Shown: positions 6,745 through 11,153 of the stretch, piece after piece | Numbering within the stretch: the first letter of the stretch is position 1 | Layout: every line of letters begins with the position of its first letter | Source: Halieaceae bacterium | GTDB lineage: Bacteria; Pseudomonadota; Gammaproteobacteria; Pseudomonadales; Halieaceae | Assembly (NCBI GenBank): GCA_018666295.1 | Contig: JABIZW010000277.1 | Location: 1-13,715 of the forward strand | Direction: 5' to 3' | DNA: 13,715 nucleotides | Notes under the pieces: generated by a model | Databases searched by the model: none | What the model was told of the DNA's origin: nothing | Seen by the model: only the letters and a program-made list of their open reading frames with translations | Made by a program: the position numbers and the translations under genes

Positions 6745-7746
6745 TTAACCGCCAGTAACATTCATTAGTCTTACGACCTGCGGCTCGTCCGGTTGGTCGA
6801 ACACATGACGCTCGGGTTTATACGCAAGAGCGGCCACAATTGCACGTTTCAAAGTGGCAGCGTCTATATCGCTTCTCAGCATTTGACGTAAATCGAGCGA
6901 ATTTTCATGGCCTAGGCATAAGATCAAGCGGCCATCAGGCGTGATTCTTAAGCGGTTGCACGAGTCACAGAAATTATCGGTGATTGGTGATATGACACCG
7001 ACTTCTGTTTGGGTGCCCTCCACTTTATAGCGACGGGCTGGGCCATCGGTGTTCGCACCCACAATTGGCAGTAGATTAAATCGTGATCTGATTGTTTCTA
7101 ACACGCGTGCTGAAGGCACCAAGCTGAGCGTCCGATCTGTTTGGGTGATATGCCCCATCGGCATTTCTTCGATGAAAGCAATATCGATGCCTTTCTCAAG
7201 CGCGTAGTCAAGGAGTGGCTCGACTTGTGTCTCGTTTTGTCCGGTGAGGAGCACGGTGTTGAGTCGAATGCGCTCAAAGCCGGCGTCAACGGCAGCGTCG
7301 ATACCGGCGAGTACCTTCGTGAGATCGCCGGTGCGTGACAGCTCAGAAAATTGCTGCTGGCAGAGGGTGTCCAAGCTCACGTTAATACGTGAGACACCGG
7401 CCTCAACAAGCGGCTGAGCAAGTTGGGTGAGTTGACTGCCATTGGTCGTCAGTACCAGGTCTTTTAAGCCCTCGATGCCACTTAAGTTCCTGGCAATCTC
7501 GATAATGTCGGGCCTGATGAGTGGCTCACCGCCTGTCAGTCGAATTTTTTCCACCCCGAGTTCGACAAATAACGTCGCTAATCGCAGGATTTCTTCACCA
7601 GAGAGGACTGATTTTCTGGGTAGAAACTGCATTTCCTCCGTCATGCAATATTGGCACCGAAAGTCACATCGATCGGTAACCGACAGCCTGAGATAACGGA
7701 TACTGCGATCGAAGGTATCGACAAGCGAGGTTGGCTGGGATTTCAT
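6745..7746 (-). CDS. moaA: GTP 3',8-cyclase MoaA (molybdenum cofactor biosynthesis)
   Basis: A radical SAM enzyme that converts GTP to 3',8-cyclo-GTP, the first step of molybdopterin synthesis. The protein is 333 residues. The N-terminal SAM cluster motif is C-x(3)-C-x(2)-C at Cys27, Cys31 and Cys34 inside TDRCDFRCQYC, followed by GGEP (72-75). The C-terminal substrate-side cluster uses Cys260, Cys263 and Cys277, with NRLRITPDGRL between them. The chain ends in the Gly-Gly tail that MoaA needs. All features point to a functional enzyme. It is the first gene of the operon with moxR and vwa. No in-frame start exists upstream before the divergent gene. The ATG has no Shine-Dalgarno sequence but has a -10-like TACACT 6 nt before it, which suggests a leaderless transcript. 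There is no room for a molybdenum cofactor riboswitch. Confidence 0.97.
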   Translation of the reverse strand: MKSQPTSLVDTFDRSIRYLRLSVTDRCDFRCQYCMTEEMQFLPRKSVLSGEEILRLATLFVELGVEKIRLTGGEPLIRPDIIEIARNLSGIEGLKDLVLTTNGSQLTQLAQPLVEAGVSRINVSLDTLCQQQFSELSRTGDLTKVLAGIDAAVDAGFERIRLNTVLLTGQNETQVEPLLDYALEKGIDIAFIEEMPMGHITQTDRTLSLVPSARVLETIRSRFNLLPIVGANTDGPARRYKVEGTQTEVGVISPITDNFCDSCNRLRITPDGRLILCLGHENSLDLRQMLRSDIDAATLKRAIVAALAYKPERHVFDQPDEPQVVRLMNVTGG

Positions 7747-7748
7747 GG

Positions 7749-7777
7749 GGGTAGTGTAACGAAGAAGTGTGGGTAGT
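7749..7777. repeat. GGGTAGT direct repeat in the 36-bp moaA/transporter spacer
   Basis: GGGTAGT occurs at 7749-7755 and again at 7771-7777, with start positions 22 bp apart, about two helical turns. Together the copies span most of the very short divergent spacer. They could be tandem binding sites on one DNA face, or chance. Confidence 0.2.
7753..7758 (-). promoter_or_regulatory. Candidate -10 element of a leaderless moaA promoter
   Basis: On the minus strand TACACT matches 4 of 6 positions of the sigma-70 -10 consensus and ends 6 bases before the moaA ATG, which would put the transcription start on or next to the A of the start codon. No convincing -35 is seen; TTGCGT lies about 19 bp upstream. 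This is a geometric inference only. Confidence 0.35.
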
Positions 7778-7780
7778 ACG

Positions 7781-7799
7781 CAATGCTAAAACCGCATTG
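7781..7799 (+). promoter_or_regulatory. Hairpin enclosing the transporter start codon
   Basis: CAATGC (7781-7786) contains the ATG at 7783 and is the exact reverse complement of GCATTG (7794-7799), with a 7-base loop between. In RNA the start codon would sit in a 6-bp stem. No strong Shine-Dalgarno motif precedes it. It could limit translation or, as DNA, be an operator. Confidence 0.35.
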
Positions 7800-9177
7800 G
7801 TTTAAATTAAATTCATCGGCCGCACCAGGGCTTGTTGTTGCCCTTGTCGCCGGGGTGGTCTCGTCAGTCCTCGGTCAGACAGATGCTGCTTCAGTGACGA
7901 CGGCGGTGGCTGTTTTGTGCGTGTTTTGGTGGATTTTCGAACCGATACCGATTCCGGTGACATCGCTCATACCCATGAGCGTTTTACCGCTGTTGGGTGT
8001 GATCAGCCCGGCGGATGTCGCGGCAGCCTATGGGTCGCCACTGATCTTGCTGCTCATGGGCGGATTTTTGTTGTCAAAGGGCATGGAGTCAACGGGTGCT
8101 CATACCCGAATCGCGGTATCAGTCGTACGTTTTGTCGGTGCCGACGAACCACATCGACTCATCATGGGGTTTATGCTGGCGGCGGCGCTCTTAAGTATGT
8201 GGATTTCCAATACGGCGACGGTTCTTATGCTCTTGCCGGTGGCGTTGGCTGTGGTGTCGACTTCAAATGCACCCACGGCATTAGGACCTCCGTTATTACT
8301 TGGCTTGGCCTGGGCGTGCAGCATCGGCGGTCTCGGTACGCCCATAGGAACGCCACCGACACTGATTTTCATGCAGGTTTATGAAGAAACGACTGGTACG
8401 GCAGTCAGTTTTAGCCAGTGGATGTCCTGGGGTGTGCCCGCTGTAGCCATTATGGTTCCGTTAGTGGCTGTTGGTTTGGCGCGCAAGGTGCCGCGTGATT
8501 TGGTGGTGAATTTGCCAGATATTGGCGCCTGGCGCAGCGGGGAGAAGCGAGTCTTAATTATCTTTGGGCTCACTGCACTGGCGTGGATGACGCGTACAGA
8601 GCCGTTTGGTGGGTGGCGCGAATGGCTGGGCATGTCCACGGCCAACGACGCGGCTGTCGCATTTTGTGCTGTGGTTGCACTTTTTATAGCGCGGGACAAA
8701 GAGGGCGAGCCGCTTATTACCTGGGAGCAAGCGAGCGCTATTCCGTGGGGTGTATTGCTCCTATTTGCGGGCGGTATAACGCTCGCGAAAGGATTTGTTG
8801 CGTCGGGACTTAGCGGTCAAGTCGGTGAGTTGCTTGCAAGTTTGGCACTGGTGCCGACATTACTCGCAATAGCGGCGGTTGCACTACTGGTGACCACCTT
8901 GACCGAGGCGACGTCGAATACAGCGACGACGGCCTTACTCATGCCGATCCTTGCTGCGGCGTCTTTGGCGGCCAATATTGACCCCTTGATTTTAATGGTA
9001 CCTGCGGCGATGAGCGCAAGCTGTGCGTTTATGTTGCCGGTGGCGACTGCGCCCAACGCGGTCGTCTTCGGGACCGGTCAAATCGATATACGAACCATGG
9101 TTCGATGGGGTGTCTGGGTGAACTTGCTGGGTGTATTGGTGATTACGGGTGTTGTATTTTTGTTTGCCGCTGGGTAG
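7783..9177 (+). CDS. DASS/SLC13-family sodium-coupled anion symporter
   Basis: A 464-residue polytopic inner-membrane protein with about a dozen hydrophobic segments, rich in Ala, Val, Leu and Gly. It has the duplicated SNT signatures that bind sodium and the substrate carboxylate in this family: SNTATV at 142-147 and SNTATT at 378-383. It also has GTPIGTPPT (185-193) and the second-repeat equivalent LPVATAPNAVVFGTG (418-432). This order matches divalent anion:sodium symporters (VcINDY-like), which import C4-dicarboxylates, citrate or sulfate; the substrate cannot be assigned here. The ATG at 7783 is the only start in frame, since a TAG at 7774-7776 lies just upstream. It diverges from moaA with a 36-bp spacer, so the two genes probably share control. 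It is convergent with the peroxiredoxin gene. Confidence 0.92.
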   Translation: MLKPHWFKLNSSAAPGLVVALVAGVVSSVLGQTDAASVTTAVAVLCVFWWIFEPIPIPVTSLIPMSVLPLLGVISPADVAAAYGSPLILLLMGGFLLSKGMESTGAHTRIAVSVVRFVGADEPHRLIMGFMLAAALLSMWISNTATVLMLLPVALAVVSTSNAPTALGPPLLLGLAWACSIGGLGTPIGTPPTLIFMQVYEETTGTAVSFSQWMSWGVPAVAIMVPLVAVGLARKVPRDLVVNLPDIGAWRSGEKRVLIIFGLTALAWMTRTEPFGGWREWLGMSTANDAAVAFCAVVALFIARDKEGEPLITWEQASAIPWGVLLLFAGGITLAKGFVASGLSGQVGELLASLALVPTLLAIAAVALLVTTLTEATSNTATTALLMPILAAASLAANIDPLILMVPAAMSASCAFMLPVATAPNAVVFGTGQIDIRTMVRWGVWVNLLGVLVITGVVFLFAAG

Positions 9178-9196
9178 CGCGTACTCGCAGCGGCAA
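9164..9196. terminator. 9-bp inverted repeat spanning the transporter stop codon
   Basis: TTGCCGCTG (9164-9172) and CAGCGGCAA (9188-9196) are exact reverse complements around a 15-base loop that contains the TAG at 9175-9177. After one mismatch, two more pairs extend the stem. It lies between two convergent genes, where a bidirectional terminator is expected, but neither strand has a proper U-tract after the stem. Confidence 0.4.
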
Positions 9197-9208
9197 TCAA
9201 GGACCGAT

Positions 9209-9688
9209 TTACAGCAGTGCCATCATAGTCTCGGCTGAACTTGCATCAACACCGGGGCCTTCTTCGACGTTGAGGTGAGTGATGACGCCGTTATCGACAA
9301 GCATGGCGTAGCGCTGGCTTCGCTTGCCCATGCCAAAACCTGTGGCATCCAGTGTGAGACCCATGGCGTCGGTGAATTCGGCATTACCATCTGCGACCAT
9401 CACAATTTCACTGGCGTTTTGAGCGTCGCCCCAGGCGCCCATAACGAACGCATCGTTGACCGAGAGGCAGGCAATTGAATCGACGCCCGCCGCTTTAATT
9501 TTGTCTGCGTTTGCGACGAAGCCAGGAAGGTGCGCCATTGAACACCCGGGTGTGAAGGCGCCCGGTAGGGCAAATAAAATGACACGTTTGCCACCAAACA
9601 AGGCGTCGGTTGTGAGCGGGGCGGGCCCTGACTCGCCCATGATAGAGAGCGTGCATGAAGGGACGTTGTCCCCAGTAGAAAGTGCCAT
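9209..9688 (-). CDS. Peroxiredoxin, Prx5 type
   Basis: A cytoplasmic thiol peroxidase of 159 residues that reduces hydrogen peroxide and organic hydroperoxides. The active site is PGAFTPGC (residues 42-49), with Cys49 as the peroxidatic cysteine and Thr46 in the conserved P-x(3)-T-x(2)-C arrangement, followed by SMAHLPGF. The conserved Arg is in SQRYAML (Arg126), and VNDAFVMGAW is another Prx5 hallmark. Other cysteines are Cys12 and Cys74; no glutaredoxin domain is fused. The start is set at the ATG at 9688, giving MALSTGDNVP. A longer frame could open at a TTG at 9700, but that TTG overlaps the GGAG ribosome site (9695-9698), which sits 6 nt before the chosen ATG. The gene is alone, convergent with the transporter and divergent from the efflux operon. 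Confidence 0.95.
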   Translation of the reverse strand: MALSTGDNVPSCTLSIMGESGPAPLTTDALFGGKRVILFALPGAFTPGCSMAHLPGFVANADKIKAAGVDSIACLSVNDAFVMGAWGDAQNASEIVMVADGNAEFTDAMGLTLDATGFGMGKRSQRYAMLVDNGVITHLNVEEGPGVDASSAETMMALL

Positions 9689-9694
9689 TGGTAT

Positions 9695-9698
9695 CTCC
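9695..9698 (-). promoter_or_regulatory. Ribosome binding site deciding the peroxiredoxin start
   Basis: GGAG on the minus strand lies 6 nt before the ATG at 9688. It overlaps the alternative TTG start at 9700-9698, so the ATG is favoured. Confidence 0.75.
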
Positions 9699-9958
9699 AA
9701 GTGAGTAAAACAAAAAACAAATACTCGACGAAAACATCACTGATGCGCAAGGGTTTGCTTGAGTTTCTCCAGTGTCGTGACATGATTTTGTCGCAGGTTG
9801 TTTTTGTTTTTTTTAAAAAACGGCCATTTATCTCAGCGGATAACGCTGGGTCTTGCGTATACCGTTGAGGTTTCTCTGTCACAAACGCCAAGTTCGCACC
9901 TTGTGTTTTGATGGCGAAAGCCCCATGTACTTGCCTACACAACATTACGGAATTTGAA
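9699..9958. other. Divergent intergenic region between the peroxiredoxin and the efflux operon
   Basis: About 260 bases without a convincing gene. It holds a T8A6 tract (9807-9820) that may bend DNA, a GATAA-centred inverted repeat (9832-9850), and no clear sigma-70 promoter that I would defend. A frame on the plus strand opens at 9908/9911 and joins the adaptor gene, but it lacks a ribosome site and its extra residues (MAKAPCTCLHN) look unlike an adaptor N-terminus. Confidence 0.6.
9832..9850. promoter_or_regulatory. Inverted repeat upstream of the efflux operon, candidate operator
   Basis: CAGCG (9834-9838) and CGCTG (9844-9848) flank GATAA. One G-T and one C-G pair extend the symmetry to 9832-9850. 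The size suits a TetR- or GntR-type operator, and RND pumps are often controlled by TetR repressors, but no regulator gene is visible here. Confidence 0.25.
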
Positions 9959-11152
9959 ATGTCGGGAACCGCAGAGGTATCAACAGTGGCAGCACGCCTG
10001 TCACTTCGAAAAATGTTCATCGCAGGGATTGCGACGGTTACTGGACTCGTTCTAACGTGGATTGTTTTGACCGCGAAGTCGGAGCCGCAGGCGGGTCCAC
10101 CGCGCGATCGACCCGCGCCGATGGTCAGCATCATCGAAGCGCAGCCTTCAACACACCAGTTACTCGTTTACACGCAGGGCACTATCGATGCAAAGCGCCG
10201 CGTTGACTTGATAGCTCAGGTCACAGGGAAGGTCGTGAGTGTCAATTCCGAGTTTGCTGACGGCGGATTTTTTAAAAAGGGCGAGGTATTACTTACGATT
10301 GAGCGCGATGATTACGAGTTCTCGCTTGCCCGTGCTCAGTCGGCGCTGGCCCAGTCACAACAGCGACTTGCCGAGGAGCGCGGGCGCAGTCGGCAAGCAC
10401 GCCGAGAATGGCGTGAGTTAGGTTCTAAAGAGGCTAATGATTTATTTCTCAGAAAGCCTCAGCTAAGAGCAGCGCAATCCGCGGTGACAGCAGCTGAAGC
10501 CGATGTATCCGCCGCCGAGCTTGCACTCGACAGAACCGTTATCCGCGCGCCGTTTGACGGCCGAGTTCAACAAAAGCGGGTTGACGTTGGACAGGTCGTG
10601 GTTAACGCGACGCCCTTGGCGCACATTTATGCACTCGACGAACTTGAGCTCCGCTTGCCGCTCTCAGACGCACAATTGGCGCTTTTGCCGCAGCAATTAC
10701 TGACGTCTTCGGACGGTATGATTGGCTCGTCTTCACGAATTTCGGTCGATATCGGTGGGCGAGCCTGGCAGTTTTCTGCGCCGATAATGCGTTCAGAGGC
10801 AGAGCTTGATCGGCGGAGTCGCGTCGCGACGATTATTGCAGAGTTCCCCGGAACGTCTGACCTCGCGTTGGGTCGGCCGGTGCTAACGCCCGGGATGTTC
10901 GCGCGTGCTGAATTGCTGGGACGTCCAGTCCCCAATGTTATTGAGCTTTCAAACGCAGCTTTGAGTCCGGATGGACATGTTCTTGTTGTAAGCGAGGAGT
11001 CGAAGCTTGAGCGCCGGGACGTCGGAATCATCAACCGTCAAGGCGCGTCGGTGTGGGTGTCGGGTATCGCCAGTGGTGAACGCGTGGTGACGCAGCTCAA
11101 TAACACACTGTTTCCTGGTCTTCGTGTTGCGACTCAGCGGGCGGTAAATTGA
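9959..11152 (+). CDS. RND efflux periplasmic adaptor (membrane fusion protein, HlyD/AcrA type)
   Basis: A 397-residue adaptor that links an RND inner-membrane pump to an outer-membrane channel. A single hydrophobic segment (about 18-38) anchors it in the inner membrane, and there is no lipobox. The split lipoyl domain is marked by AQVTGKVVSV (86-95) with GGFFKKGEVLLTIE (102-115), and by IRAPFDGRVQQKRVDVGQVV (195-214). Between them residues 118-190 form an Ala/Gln/Arg/Glu-rich alpha-hairpin. Beta-barrel and membrane-proximal domains follow; near the end SGIASGERVVTQLNN is typical. I chose the ATG at 9959, which has GGA 7 nt upstream, over in-frame TTG/ATG starts at 9908/9911 that lack a ribosome site and add an atypical extension. 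The pump gene follows after 1 bp. Substrate is unknown. Confidence 0.92.
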   Translation: MSGTAEVSTVAARLSLRKMFIAGIATVTGLVLTWIVLTAKSEPQAGPPRDRPAPMVSIIEAQPSTHQLLVYTQGTIDAKRRVDLIAQVTGKVVSVNSEFADGGFFKKGEVLLTIERDDYEFSLARAQSALAQSQQRLAEERGRSRQARREWRELGSKEANDLFLRKPQLRAAQSAVTAAEADVSAAELALDRTVIRAPFDGRVQQKRVDVGQVVVNATPLAHIYALDELELRLPLSDAQLALLPQQLLTSSDGMIGSSSRISVDIGGRAWQFSAPIMRSEAELDRRSRVATIIAEFPGTSDLALGRPVLTPGMFARAELLGRPVPNVIELSNAALSPDGHVLVVSEESKLERRDVGIINRQGASVWVSGIASGERVVTQLNNTLFPGLRVATQRAVN

Positions 11153-11153
11153 C

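Noticed and set aside
7917..8384. Second plus-strand frame of 155 codons inside the DASS transporter
   Set aside because: Fully inside the membrane-protein gene in another frame, with an unlikely composition and no ribosome site.
9400..10134. Long minus-strand open frame over the peroxiredoxin, the spacer and the adaptor start
   Set aside because: It overlaps two well-supported genes in other frames, its translation has no recognisable domain, and it has no ribosome site.
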